Shown here piece by piece: positions 24,022 to 33,393 of a stretch of DNA of 42,364 nt. Numbering within the stretch: the stretch's first letter is position 1; every line of letters begins with the position of its first letter. The position numbers were made by a program, and so were the translations under genes. Origin of the DNA: an uncultured Blautia sp. (GTDB lineage: Bacteria > Bacillota > Clostridia > Lachnospirales > Lachnospiraceae). Location: assembly GCA_934424575.1 (NCBI GenBank), contig CAKRXU010000026.1, positions 1-42,364 on the forward strand, read 5' to 3'. The notes beneath the pieces were generated by a model. That model was not told where the DNA came from, did not search any database, and worked only from the letters and a program-made list of their open reading frames with translations.

Positions 24022-25299
24022 TTATTTTGTAAAGAAAGCTCTGACTTGATCAAGAGTTTCCTCGATCACTGCATCACTGTGTGCTGTGGAAAGGAACATT
24101 GCCTCAAACTGTGACGGTGCAAGGTGGATTCCATTCTTCAACATGTACAGGAAATACTCTGCGAATTTCTTGGTGTCGGAAGCTTTTGCAGAAGTGTAAT
24201 CCTTTACTTCCTCTGTCGCAAAGAAGATGCTTCCCAGAGAAGAAACATGATTTACCTGATACGGACTTCCTGTTTCTTTAAGGATCTCTTCCATAGTTCC
24301 ATATAATTTCGCACCTTTGGCTTCCAGATCCTTATAAACTTCCTGATGCTCGTAGAGATATTTGAGCTGTGTCAGTCCTGCTGCCATGGCGATCGGGTTT
24401 CCACTTAAGGTACCTGCCTGGTAAACCGGGCCTGCCGGGGAAACCATCTGCATGATCTCTTTTCTTCCGCCGTAAGCACCGACCGGCATTCCTGCACCGA
24501 TGATCTTACCGTAAGTAACCATATCCGGTTTTACGCCAAAATATTCTGCTGCTCCGCCAAAGGCAAGACGGAATCCTGTGATGACCTCATCAAAAATAAG
24601 AAGTGTTCCATACTGGTCGCACAGAGTACGAAGTCCCTCAAGGAATCCTTTCTTCGGCGGAACAACTCCCATGTTTGCTCCAACTGCCTCTACGATCACA
24701 GCTGCGACCTGATCCGGTGCCTCCTCAAGGAGTGCTTTGACACTGTCCAGATCATTGTAAACTGCTGTCATGGTATCCTGGGTGCATCCCCTCGGAACAC
24801 CGGCGCTGTCCGGAACTCCGCTGGTCATTACACCAGAGCCTGCACTTACAAGAAGTGCATCGCTATGTCCGTGATAACATCCTGCAAATTTGATGATCTT
24901 GTCTCTTCCTGTAAAACCTCTTGCAGCACGGATCGCACTCATAACGGCTTCTGTACCGGAATTGACCATACGAACCATCTCCACATGCGGAATGTGCTCG
25001 CAGATAAATTCTGCCATCTCGACTTCGATCTCTGTCGCACAGCCGAAACTTAATCCGTTTTCACAAGCTTTGAGCACACTCTCACGGACTGCCGGGAAAT
25101 TGTGTCCGAGGATCATCGGTCCCCAGGAATCTATGTAGTCGATGTATTTGTTTCCATCCACATCATAAATATAGCAGCCATCTGCACGCTCGATAAAACG
25201 CGGAGCCATTCCTATCGCACCATAAGCTCTTACCGGACTGTTGACGCCGCCCGGGATCCTCTCGACTGCACGTTCAAATAATTCTTCTGATCTTCCCAT
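24022..25299 (-). CDS. hemL: Glutamate-1-semialdehyde 2,1-aminomutase
   Basis: PLP/PMP enzyme that converts glutamate-1-semialdehyde to 5-aminolevulinate, the second enzyme of the C5 route. It is 425 residues, full length. Seen: NSPVRAYGAIGMAPRFIERA near the N-terminus, MVNSGTEAVMSAIRAARG, CYHGHSDALLV, LIFDEVITGFRLAFGGAAE and the PLP lysine in TYGKIIGAGMPVGAYGG. The start ATG shares one base with the hemB stop (TAATG), so it is translationally coupled as the last gene of the operon. Confidence 0.97.
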   Translation of the reverse strand: MGRSEELFERAVERIPGGVNSPVRAYGAIGMAPRFIERADGCYIYDVDGNKYIDYIDSWGPMILGHNFPAVRESVLKACENGLSFGCATEIEVEMAEFICEHIPHVEMVRMVNSGTEAVMSAIRAARGFTGRDKIIKFAGCYHGHSDALLVSAGSGVMTSGVPDSAGVPRGCTQDTMTAVYNDLDSVKALLEEAPDQVAAVIVEAVGANMGVVPPKKGFLEGLRTLCDQYGTLLIFDEVITGFRLAFGGAAEYFGVKPDMVTYGKIIGAGMPVGAYGGRKEIMQMVSPAGPVYQAGTLSGNPIAMAAGLTQLKYLYEHQEVYKDLEAKGAKLYGTMEEILKETGSPYQVNHVSSLGSIFFATEEVKDYTSAKASDTKKFAEYFLYMLKNGIHLAPSQFEAMFLSTAHSDAVIEETLDQVRAFFTK

Positions 25300-26282
25300 T
25301 ATCCAATTCTCCCTTCATCGATAAAGCGGGCAAGTTCTTTTGCATAATAGGTCAGATAAATAGAAACACCTGCACGGTAAGCACTTGCTGCCATCTCGCA
25401 CACGATCTTGTCCTCATCGATCCAGCCCATCTTGGCTGCTGCTTTGACCATTGCATATTCACCGCTGACGCTGTAAGCTGCAATCGGAACGTTGGTTGCC
25501 TTGTAGACTTCTGATACCATGTCAAGATAGGACATTGCAGGTTTGATCATGATGATGTCTGCGCCTTCCTCGATATCTGTCAGGGCTTCTTTCATTCCTT
25601 CGCGGCGGTTGTGATAGTCCATCTGGTAGCTCTTGCGGTCTCCGAATGACGGCGCAGAACCAGCTGCATCACGAAATGGTCCGTAGAAAGCAGATGCATA
25701 TTTTACTGCATAGGACATGATCGGTGCTTCCTTATGTCCTGCTTTGTCCAGGCATTCACGGATCGCACGCACACGTCCATCCATCATATCAGACGGTGCT
25801 ACCATATCCGCACCTGCCTCAACGTGAGAAAGTGCTGTCTTTGCAAGAAGTTCCAAAGTTGCGTCGTTTTCTACATCGTGTCCGCAGAGAACACCGCAAT
25901 GTCCGTGAGAAGTATACTCGCACATGCACACATCTGTGATATAATAAAGATCCGGGAACTGTTTTTTGGCCTCGCGAAGGGCCTTCTGTACGATTCCGTT
26001 TTCGTCGTAAGCGCCGCTTCCGACTTCATCCTTGTGATCCGGAATACCAAACAGCATGATGTTGCTGACCCCGGCTTTTGTCAGACGTTCCAGTTCATAC
26101 GGGAGACGGTCCACGCTGTAGCGGAACTGTCCTTCCATAGACGGAATCTCCTCCTCGATTCCCTGTCCTTCTTTTACAAACAGCGGATAGATGAGAGAAG
26201 ATTTGTCAATCCTCGTTTCCCTTACCATTTTTCGCAGAGTCTCACTGCCACGCAGTCTTCTTGGTCTTTGAATCAGATCCAT
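25299..26282 (-). CDS. hemB: Porphobilinogen synthase (ALA dehydratase)
   Basis: Condenses two 5-aminolevulinate molecules to porphobilinogen. It is 327 residues from the ATG at 26282, eight bases after AAGGAG. The catalytic lysines lie in MSYAVKYASAFYGPFRDA and IMIKPAMSYLD. The cysteine cluster TDVCMCEYTSHGHCGVL indicates a zinc-type active site rather than the magnesium-only form. It starts five bases after the cobA-hemD stop and overlaps hemL by one base. Confidence 0.97.
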   Translation of the reverse strand: MDLIQRPRRLRGSETLRKMVRETRIDKSSLIYPLFVKEGQGIEEEIPSMEGQFRYSVDRLPYELERLTKAGVSNIMLFGIPDHKDEVGSGAYDENGIVQKALREAKKQFPDLYYITDVCMCEYTSHGHCGVLCGHDVENDATLELLAKTALSHVEAGADMVAPSDMMDGRVRAIRECLDKAGHKEAPIMSYAVKYASAFYGPFRDAAGSAPSFGDRKSYQMDYHNRREGMKEALTDIEEGADIIMIKPAMSYLDMVSEVYKATNVPIAAYSVSGEYAMVKAAAKMGWIDEDKIVCEMAASAYRAGVSIYLTYYAKELARFIDEGRIG

Positions 26283-26287
26283 TTTAG

Positions 26288-27796
26288 TCACTCCTTATTT
26301 ATTTTTATCTGTTCAACAAGTGTCGTCAAATCATCGATCGTAGCTTTGGATGCCATATAGGTTTTCATTCCATAGCTGTCTGCTGCTGCTTTTGTCTGTT
26401 TGCCGATACATGCTGCTGTCACATTTGAATAATCAGAAAGTCCTGTGCTTTCTACAAAACCTCTGACGGTGGATGCACTGGTAAATACCACGCAGTCGAT
26501 ACCGCCCCTCGTGATTTCTGTTGCTACATCGATCAGAGGATTTTTGTCATAGATGGTATCATAGGTCGGTACATCATCCACCCTGGCTCCGTGTTCTTCA
26601 AGAATTCTGACCAGATTTGCATTTCCCTTTGAGGCACGCGGGATCAGGATCTTTTCACCGCCATGCAGGGTCTGTGCCAGTGCTTCTCCCAGGGAGTCTC
26701 CATCGTAAACTTCCGGGATCAGATCTGCCAGAATGCCTCTCTGTTCCAGAACTTTGGCTGTTCCCTGTCCAATCGCAGCCACCTTCAATGAAGAAAGGCA
26801 ACGGATATCTTTTTTTCTGGAGAACATTTCTTCAAAAAAGATCTCTGCCCCTGTCGGGCTTGTAAATACCAGCCACTGATACACATTGATCTCATCAAGT
26901 GCCCGATAAAGTGCGCTCTGATCTTCCAGTGCCACGGTACGGATAGACGGAAGTTCCAGGACTTCTGCCCCTTTTCTTCGAAGTTCGTCCGCTGTGCGGG
27001 AGCTTCTGCCCTTCGGGCGTGTTACAAGGACTTTCCAGCCTGCGAGCGGAAGTCTCTCATACCAGCCAAATTCCTCAGAAAGACGACATACTTTGCCGAC
27101 TACGATGATTGCCGGAGTCTCGATACCCTGACGCTCTACTTCTTCTTTGAGTGTTGCAACTGTGGCAACGACTCTTTTCTGGTCGGAGGTTGTTCCCTTC
27201 TGAAGCACGGCTGCCGGCATCTCCGGATCGATCCCTGCATGCAGAAGTCCCTGGCAGATGTCATTTAAAGCGGCGATTCCCATCAAAAATACCAGTGTTC
27301 CCTTTGTATGGACAAGTGCCTGGAAATCAATGTCATATTCCTTCCCTGCTCTTCTGTGCCCTGTAATGATATGGACGGAAGAACAGAAATCTCTGTGCGT
27401 TACCGGAATTCCGTTATAAGCAGGCACTGCGATCGAAGAGGTCACGCCCGGGACCACCTCATACGGGATCCCATTGGCTGTCAGAAGTTCCAGTTCCTCC
27501 CCGCCTCTTCCGAACAGGAACGGATCTCCACCCTTCAGTCTCACGACACGGTATCCCTTCTGCGCTTCCTCAAGGAGCACCTGATTGATCTGCTCCTGCG
27601 GCATGGTGTGCTTGTCTGCACGCTTTCCTACATTGATGAGTCTTGCAGAAGAAGGTACTTTTGCAAGTACACCCTGCCCCACCAGACTGTCATAGACGAC
27701 AACTTCTGCCTGAGAAAGGACCTCCATTCCTTTGAGTGTAAAAAGACCGATGTCTCCCGGTCCTGCTCCTACGAGCCATACTTTTCCCTGTCTCAT
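26288..27796 (-). CDS. cobA-hemD: Fused uroporphyrinogen-III C-methyltransferase / uroporphyrinogen-III synthase
   Basis: A 502-residue fusion. Residues about 1-245 are the SAM methyltransferase SUMT (CobA): GKVWLVGAGPGDIGLFTLKG, YDSLVG, GKRADKHTMPQEQINQVL, VRLKGGDPFLFGRGGEE, YEVVPGVTSSIAVPAYNGIP and THRDFCSSVHIITGH. Residues about 255-502 are uroporphyrinogen-III synthase (HemD), which is poorly conserved: GWKVLVTRPKGRSSRTADEL, WLVFTSPTGAEIFFEEM, CVVFTSASTVRGFVES and AACIGKQTKAAADSYG. The fusion both closes hydroxymethylbilane to uroporphyrinogen III and methylates it twice to precorrin-2, which commits flux to siroheme and corrinoids. The start overlaps the hemC stop as ATGA. Confidence 0.95.
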   Translation of the reverse strand: MRQGKVWLVGAGPGDIGLFTLKGMEVLSQAEVVVYDSLVGQGVLAKVPSSARLINVGKRADKHTMPQEQINQVLLEEAQKGYRVVRLKGGDPFLFGRGGEELELLTANGIPYEVVPGVTSSIAVPAYNGIPVTHRDFCSSVHIITGHRRAGKEYDIDFQALVHTKGTLVFLMGIAALNDICQGLLHAGIDPEMPAAVLQKGTTSDQKRVVATVATLKEEVERQGIETPAIIVVGKVCRLSEEFGWYERLPLAGWKVLVTRPKGRSSRTADELRRKGAEVLELPSIRTVALEDQSALYRALDEINVYQWLVFTSPTGAEIFFEEMFSRKKDIRCLSSLKVAAIGQGTAKVLEQRGILADLIPEVYDGDSLGEALAQTLHGGEKILIPRASKGNANLVRILEEHGARVDDVPTYDTIYDKNPLIDVATEITRGGIDCVVFTSASTVRGFVESTGLSDYSNVTAACIGKQTKAAADSYGMKTYMASKATIDDLTTLVEQIKINKE

Positions 27797-28704
27797 TCTG
27801 CCTCACCTTTATCCCGTTTTGTTCTGTCGGATTCTTTCATTTGTTTTGCAAGTGCGATGCCAAGTGCTTCTGCATCCTCTCGTTTCCCACGGATACTGTC
27901 TTTGAACCAGTTTCCTGTTTCTTCATTATAATACAGTCCCCGAAGGAAAAGTTCCTCTCCCTCGACCACACCAAACGCCGCCACCGGAGAAGAACAGCCG
28001 CCGTCCAGAAAACATACAAAAGCACGCTCTGCACTTCCTGCACTCCATGCATCTGCATCACAGTAGCCATCCAGAAATGCATAGTCAACATCGGTACGTC
28101 CCTGTACTGCCAGGATTCCCTGACCTGCTGCCGGGAGCATTTCTTCCTCTGTAAAATACCGGCTGATCCTGGATTCCAGTCCAAGTCTCTTAAGTCCTGC
28201 CGCCGCAAGGATCAGAGCTGAATACTGTCCCTCATCCAGTTTGCGGAGTCTTGTCTGAAGGTTTCCCCTGACACTTGCGACCTCCATATCCGGATATAAC
28301 TCCCGAAGCTGCAGGGTCCGGCGAAGGCTGGAACAGCCAAGCGGTTTGGATCTGTCAAGTTCTGTTACGCCCTCCGGCAGTACCAGCACATCCCTCGGAT
28401 CTTCTCTTCTGGAAAAAGCCAGCAGAGGAAGTTCTGCCGGCACTTCCATTGGCATGTCCTTCAGGCTGTGAACAGAAAGTTCTGACCTTCCTTCCAGAAG
28501 TGCATGATCCAGTTCCTTTACAAAAAGTCCCTTGCCGCCCACCTTATCCAGGGTGCGGTCCAGGATCTTGTCACCTGTTGTCTTCATGGTCAGAATCTCT
28601 ACTGTCAGATCCGGATTATGCTCTGTTATGTAGTCCCTCACCATCTCACTCTGCAGCACTGCAAGCTTGCTTTCCCTGCTGCCGATCGTGATCTTATTCT
28701 TCAT
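27793..28704 (-). CDS. hemC: Hydroxymethylbilane synthase
   Basis: Polymerises four porphobilinogens to hydroxymethylbilane using a covalently attached dipyrromethane cofactor. It is 303 residues from the ATG at 28704 (GGAGG ten bases upstream). The cofactor cysteine is in DGGCSSPVAAFG. Other blocks are ITIGSRESKLAVLQSEMV, GKGLFVKELDHALLEG, SVHSLKDMPMEVP, GCSSLRRTLQL and ASVRGNLQTRLRKLDEG. It overlaps the upstream sirC gene by 11 bases and the downstream cobA-hemD by four. Confidence 0.97.
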   Translation of the reverse strand: MKNKITIGSRESKLAVLQSEMVRDYITEHNPDLTVEILTMKTTGDKILDRTLDKVGGKGLFVKELDHALLEGRSELSVHSLKDMPMEVPAELPLLAFSRREDPRDVLVLPEGVTELDRSKPLGCSSLRRTLQLRELYPDMEVASVRGNLQTRLRKLDEGQYSALILAAAGLKRLGLESRISRYFTEEEMLPAAGQGILAVQGRTDVDYAFLDGYCDADAWSAGSAERAFVCFLDGGCSSPVAAFGVVEGEELFLRGLYYNEETGNWFKDSIRGKREDAEALGIALAKQMKESDRTKRDKGEAE

Positions 28705-29167
28705 TGTCTGATGCCTCCATTGCCTCCTGGATCGCCACACGGACTCTGCGGGCTTTCTTGTGGTTCAGCCCGCTCGCTGTGATTCCCACAACAACCTCGT
28801 CCTGCATATAGATTCCTGGAAAATAAAAATCGCATTTGCTTTTGTCGTCTGCGACATTGACGTAGATTCCTTCTTCCTTGCAGACACGGTAGATCTCATC
28901 ATTTAATTTCCAGTCATTTGTCGCCGCGATCACCATAAATGCCATGGCAAAATCTGAACGCTTCACCGGGCGGTTGATCAGATTTACAAATCCTGCCTTG
29001 CCAAGTTCATGAAGCTCCATTGTTGTCTTTGGAGCTACTGCGGTAATGTTCCTGGTAAACTGCAAAAGGGTCTTAATCCTTCTGGTCGCAATGTTCCCGC
29101 CGCCTACCACCACGATCTTCTTGTCAGACAGATCTACGAACATTGGAAAAAATCGCTTATTCTTCAT
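28694..29167 (-). CDS. Precorrin-2 dehydrogenase / sirohydrochlorin ferrochelatase-type protein
   Basis: A 157-residue protein of the SirC/Met8/CysG N-terminal type, oxidising precorrin-2 to sirohydrochlorin with NAD+. The Rossmann motif VVVGGGNIATRRIKTLL is near the N-terminus, and AATNDWKLNDEIYRVCKEEG and NVADDKSKCDFYFPGI are family blocks. At 157 residues it has the NAD-binding domain and a short C-terminal part, without the SUMT domain, which is instead fused to HemD in this operon. Whether it also chelates iron cannot be told from sequence. It overlaps hemA by 11 bases and hemC by 11 bases. Confidence 0.9.
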   Translation of the reverse strand: MKNKRFFPMFVDLSDKKIVVVGGGNIATRRIKTLLQFTRNITAVAPKTTMELHELGKAGFVNLINRPVKRSDFAMAFMVIAATNDWKLNDEIYRVCKEEGIYVNVADDKSKCDFYFPGIYMQDEVVVGITASGLNHKKARRVRVAIQEAMEASDNEE

Positions 29168-30386
29168 ATAATTTCTCCAATCCTGCCACGCACTCCAGGA
29201 AAGTATCCTGCTCCAGGCTGTCCCGGAGTCCGAAAATAAGTTTATTGACCACCTTTCCCGCCGCAGTATCTACCGCTTTGAGAAGCTTTGCACGGTCGGA
29301 GTCCTCCATTGGTGTGTTCTTAAGGATCTTGTGGATACGCAGGTTCAGATCCTGCACTGCATCCTCCCTGATCTCCTGGATCCTCGGGATCACATCCCTG
29401 CCATCCAGCCACTGGAAAAATTCATCCATCTGTGCTCTGACGATCTCGCCGGCCTTTGTGATGCTCTCCATGGATTCTGGAGAGATCCGTTCCGTGCGGA
29501 AGCTGTCCATATCATATAAGGTAATGTCCTCTTCCTTTCCAAGCGCCGGTTCGATATCTCTCGGCACGGCAAGATCGAGAAGAAGCAGTGGTTTTGTAAG
29601 TGTGACACCGTCAAACAGTTCCCGGCGAAGTGTATAATTCGGGCTTGCTGTCGCACTGACTACCACATCGCATTTCGGAAGAAATTCCATCCGTTCTCCG
29701 TAATGGATACGGCTGCATCCGATCGGAATGCTTACCATTCCGCTTCTGTACTGACGGACGGTTACGGTGACATTCGCTCCGGCATCACGGAGAGTCTGCG
29801 CTGCAACCTTACCCATCTCTCCGTTTCCGATGACCATGCAGATCTTGCCATGCATGTCATATCCCTGTTCCCGCAGGCTGCTGACTGCCTGATGGATCAC
29901 AGACGGATTTCCATGTGCAAGTGGTGCTTCTGTCTTGATCTTTTTGCCTGCGGTCACTGCCATGCGGAAAAGAACTTCCAGCACACTGTCCGTGGTAAAA
30001 TGTTCTCTCGCAAGATTGAGTGCATCCTTGATCTGGGTAAGAATCTGGTCCTCTCCGAGGATCTGAGATTTCAGACCTCCTGCCAGGTAAAAGAGATGCT
30101 CAACCGCTTCTTTATCTTCTCTTGAAATAAAATATTCTTCATAAGAAGGATCCTGTATATTTCTGAGCTCGCAGAGACACTGGTATAAAGAAAGTTCCTG
30201 CTCATCCTCATGGCTCGCCCAGATTTCCAGGCGGTTACAGGTAGACAGTATGATGCATCCATGGATGCCTGCTCTTTCCTTCAGTTTCTCCATTGCCTCT
30301 CCGGCGTTTTTTTTCGTAAAAGCGAACAGGGCACGGACATCTACTGGTGCTCTGTCGTGGTCTATCCCTATCATGGATATTGTCAT
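29157..30386 (-). CDS. hemA: Glutamyl-tRNA reductase
   Basis: First committed enzyme of the C5 tetrapyrrole route: reduces glutamyl-tRNA-Glu to glutamate-1-semialdehyde with NADPH. It is 409 residues from the ATG at 30386, where AAAGGAG lies ten bases upstream and the family-typical MTISMIGIDHDRAPVDVR begins. The catalytic cysteine is in STCNRLEIWAS, followed by GEDQILTQIKDAL, the NADPH-domain motif VIGNGEMGKVAAQTL, and the SATASPNY and LLLDLAVPRDIEP blocks. It is the first gene of the six-gene operon and carries the promoter. Confidence 0.97.
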   Translation of the reverse strand: MTISMIGIDHDRAPVDVRALFAFTKKNAGEAMEKLKERAGIHGCIILSTCNRLEIWASHEDEQELSLYQCLCELRNIQDPSYEEYFISREDKEAVEHLFYLAGGLKSQILGEDQILTQIKDALNLAREHFTTDSVLEVLFRMAVTAGKKIKTEAPLAHGNPSVIHQAVSSLREQGYDMHGKICMVIGNGEMGKVAAQTLRDAGANVTVTVRQYRSGMVSIPIGCSRIHYGERMEFLPKCDVVVSATASPNYTLRRELFDGVTLTKPLLLLDLAVPRDIEPALGKEEDITLYDMDSFRTERISPESMESITKAGEIVRAQMDEFFQWLDGRDVIPRIQEIREDAVQDLNLRIHKILKNTPMEDSDRAKLLKAVDTAAGKVVNKLIFGLRDSLEQDTFLECVAGLEKLYEE

Positions 30387-30479
30387 GATATTATTACTCC
30401 TTTGTGTTACTGCCGTATCTTTTTCTGTAAGAATCTGTCGGTTATACGAAAGACTCCTGCAAAAAAACATACTGTTTTA

Positions 30480-30508
30480 ATGATAGTCGTTTGATCTGAT
30501 AATGTCAA
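30480..30508 (-). promoter_or_regulatory. Promoter of the hem operon
   Basis: Minus-strand TTGACA (complement of 30503-30508), 17 bases, then TATCAT (complement of 30480-30485). About 90 bases separate it from the hemA start. I saw no cobalamin or other riboswitch in this short leader. Confidence 0.8.
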
Positions 30509-30573
30509 TGGAATTCCCCGGATTTCAGTGGTAAAATTTGATGTGAAAAATTTCTTTTTCCCACTATGTATAC

Positions 30574-30614
30574 CAAAAAACATACCGGATCTCTGTATAT
30601 TTAGAAATCCGGTA
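30574..30614 (-). terminator. Terminator of the BspA-like gene
   Basis: TACCGGAT (30583-30590) and ATCCGGTA (30607-30614) form a stem with a 16-base loop; the minus strand continues with ATGTTTTTTGG. It lies 22 bases beyond the BspA-like stop and upstream of the hem promoter. Confidence 0.85.
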
Positions 30615-30635
30615 CGTGCTTTGTTTCTGTGATAT

Positions 30636-33314
30636 TTATTTGATCTTTATTGTGATCGTTTTTGATGCTGCATTATATCTGGATGTTGCCGCCGCTTTGA
30701 TCGTAATCTTGACAGTTCCCTTTCTGCGGAATACGATTTTGCCCTGAGAAGATACCTGGGCAATATTTCTGTTACTGGATACATAGGTGATCTTTCCTGC
30801 TGCTTTCGGTCTGATCATCATTGTTTTTGAAGAATAATTCCTTGTGTAGGAATTTGCAACACCTGTGATCTTCTGTGCTGCCTTGCTTACGACCAATGTG
30901 ACTTTCTTAGCTGCTGCATAACAGTTTCCGGTTGCTGCCGCTTTGACAGTGATAATGGTCTTACCACTTCCTTTGATCGTAACTACGCCAGAACTGTTTA
31001 TTGCTGCTACTTTTGTGTTGCTGGATGAATAAGTAAGTCTGCCATCGCCCCGGCTGCGTTTTACCGGCAGTTTAAAGGAATTTGTTGCACCAGTCTTCTT
31101 TACAGTATCAGAACCTGTCAGAGTCTGGGCAGATTTTGTAACGGTATATTTCAGATAAACGCTGCCCGTATAATCATTGATTCCGTAAACTTCAATCGTA
31201 TGAGTCCCCACGTTGCTGTTATAGTCATAGTCGACTTTGTAATCTACATTTTGGATCAGGCCATTGGTATTAACGACCTCCGGATAGAAATACCCGCCTG
31301 TCCAGGTGTAGGAAGTTGTTTTGAGGGAAAAAGCACCTGCGTTCAGTTTCGCTGTGGTGATCTTTTCAAAACGGTTGTTGTTGGACGCTGCGTACTGCTG
31401 AACAGTAGAATTCTCGTAACCACGGAGGGTAAGCTGGATTCCTTTGTCAAATGCGTTATAACTACTAATATTTGCATTTTTTGCATGAATGGTTACTTTT
31501 GTAAGCGAAGTACAATTTCTAAATGTACAATCTCCTATTCTTGTAATATGACTTCCCATTCTAACAGTAGTAAGCCCTTTACAATCCTCAAATGCATAAG
31601 TTCCTATAGTAAGAAGATTGTCATTAAAAGAAAGTGACTTAAGAGAACTACATCCATAAAACGCAGCATATTTAATTGTATTTAAGTGTTCTCCAAAGCT
31701 GACATTTTCTAATGCTGTATCTCTCGAGAAAGCAGACTCTCCGATAGTTGTACAGGAATTTCCAATTTTCACAGATACAAGCGAACTGCATCCACGAAAT
31801 GCATAATCCCCAATAGTACTTACCCTGCCTGGAATATTTACAGAAGTAAGAGAAACACAATCACGAAACGCACTTTCTCCAATCGTTACAAGCCTAGAAC
31901 CCAAAGATATTGTTTGCAATTTAGAGTTTCCTCCAAATGCCCAGCTTCCAATTGCTGTTACACTGTTTGGAATTGCTACTGATGTAAGAGAAGTACAGTT
32001 TTTAAATGCATCGCTTTCAATTGTTGCCACATTATTTCCAATCGTAAGCTTATTGAGCGAAATATTTTCTGAAAAAGCAGACCACCCTATTTCGGTAGTT
32101 GTATTTGGTATTATAACAGATGTGAGCTGTTTACAATTACGAAATGCCATTCTTTCGATACTGGTTACTTTTCCAAGAGAAAGTGTTTTTAATGAAGTAC
32201 ACCCCTGAAATGCCTCGTACTCAATTTTACAACTTCCAATAATACTTAGCTTTTCCAACCCCGAACAATCCTCAAATGCATTATTTCCAATACTTGTAAC
32301 AGAAGCAGGAATTGTCACAGATTTCAAAGCTCCACATTCGCAAAAAGCATGATGTCCTATTATCTTCACTTTATTTCCAATTGTAAGTGTTTCCAAATTA
32401 GTACATCCCTCAAATGCACGATCCCTTATCTCAGAAAGAGAAGCTCCCATTTTAACAGATGTTAAATTTGTAGCACCACCAAAAGCTCCATACCCGATTG
32501 TTATTACTTTGTCGGGTATTGTCAGCTTTCGAAGATTACTGCAATCCTGAAAAGCATAATCTCCAATCGTAACAATGCCTGAGCCCAGCTTAATCTGTGA
32601 TAAATTCTGACAATAACGGAATGCACTATATCCGATTAAAGAAACTTTATTTCCAATTGTTGCACTCTGAAGATTGCTACACCCCTCAAATGCGGACTCG
32701 CCAATTGTTGTCACCCTATTTCCGATTGTAATTGTACGGACATTTTTACATTCTTTAAATGCATAATTTCCAATCGTTGTAATATTATCACCAAGAACAA
32801 TTTTAGAAATATATTCTTTCTGTTCGCTCCACGGAACACTGTAACTGCTCCAATAATTATACATTGCTCCAGAGCCACTTAGTATCAGGGTTGTCCCGTT
32901 AATTTTCCATTTAACATTATCGCCACAAGTCCCAGAAGCTGCCCCTACTGCATCAAGATCTTCTTCGGAATCTGTGAAATCCTCCTCTGCAGAGATTTCC
33001 TCTGTTTCCATATTGGAAGTTTCTGCGTCCGTCTCTTCTGGTTCGATCTCCACTTCCGTAGTTTCTGATGAAAAATCCTCATTTTCATCAAGAATCTCCG
33101 GAACTTCGCTATCCTGCTCTGTTTCTTCGACACTGGTATCCTCTGTTTCCGGAACTTCTTCCTCAGAATCAATCTGGGTCTGTTCATTCTCTGACAGAGG
33201 ATCTGTCTCTTCCTGTACGGCAGCCACAGAATCGGTGAAATCTGCCGCTGATGCAGACATCACACTTCCCACGCTGAGTGTTGCTGCCAGAGTAAAAGTT
33301 ATCAGCTTTTTCAT
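30636..33314 (-). CDS. BspA-like leucine-rich-repeat surface protein
   Basis: A secreted 892-residue protein. Residues 1-24 are a signal peptide (MKKLITFTLAATLSVGSVMS...ASAAD). Residues about 25-122 are a low-complexity acidic linker rich in E, D, S and T. Residues about 130-625 are about 20 LRR_5 (BspA) units of 23 residues, each with an AF..C..L..(I/V).IP-type core such as IGDYAFQDCSNLRKLTIP. Residues about 650-892 are three Ig/Big-like beta domains (YDYNSNVGTHTIEVYGINDY, SSSNTKVAAINSSGVVTIKG, SSNRNIAQVSSQGKIVF), typical of adhesins. No LPXTG or other sorting signal is seen, so it may be released or bind the wall through the C-terminal domains. BspA relatives mediate attachment to host or bacterial surfaces. 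Its own promoter is at 33348-33375. Confidence 0.92.
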   Translation of the reverse strand: MKKLITFTLAATLSVGSVMSASAADFTDSVAAVQEETDPLSENEQTQIDSEEEVPETEDTSVEETEQDSEVPEILDENEDFSSETTEVEIEPEETDAETSNMETEEISAEEDFTDSEEDLDAVGAASGTCGDNVKWKINGTTLILSGSGAMYNYWSSYSVPWSEQKEYISKIVLGDNITTIGNYAFKECKNVRTITIGNRVTTIGESAFEGCSNLQSATIGNKVSLIGYSAFRYCQNLSQIKLGSGIVTIGDYAFQDCSNLRKLTIPDKVITIGYGAFGGATNLTSVKMGASLSEIRDRAFEGCTNLETLTIGNKVKIIGHHAFCECGALKSVTIPASVTSIGNNAFEDCSGLEKLSIIGSCKIEYEAFQGCTSLKTLSLGKVTSIERMAFRNCKQLTSVIIPNTTTEIGWSAFSENISLNKLTIGNNVATIESDAFKNCTSLTSVAIPNSVTAIGSWAFGGNSKLQTISLGSRLVTIGESAFRDCVSLTSVNIPGRVSTIGDYAFRGCSSLVSVKIGNSCTTIGESAFSRDTALENVSFGEHLNTIKYAAFYGCSSLKSLSFNDNLLTIGTYAFEDCKGLTTVRMGSHITRIGDCTFRNCTSLTKVTIHAKNANISSYNAFDKGIQLTLRGYENSTVQQYAASNNNRFEKITTAKLNAGAFSLKTTSYTWTGGYFYPEVVNTNGLIQNVDYKVDYDYNSNVGTHTIEVYGINDYTGSVYLKYTVTKSAQTLTGSDTVKKTGATNSFKLPVKRSRGDGRLTYSSSNTKVAAINSSGVVTIKGSGKTIITVKAAATGNCYAAAKKVTLVVSKAAQKITGVANSYTRNYSSKTMMIRPKAAGKITYVSSNRNIAQVSSQGKIVFRRKGTVKITIKAAATSRYNAASKTITIKIK

Positions 33315-33347
33315 ACGCTTCCTCCTCTTTTGTATTAGTTAGTTTTA

Positions 33348-33375
33348 ATTATACTACAAAATCCACAAAAAACAA
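33348..33375 (-). promoter_or_regulatory. Promoter of the BspA-like gene
   Basis: Minus-strand TTGTTT (complement of 33370-33375), 16 bases, then perfect TATAAT (complement of 33348-33353), about 34 bases before the start codon. Confidence 0.65.
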
Positions 33376-33393
33376 ACGGATATTTGTCACTTT

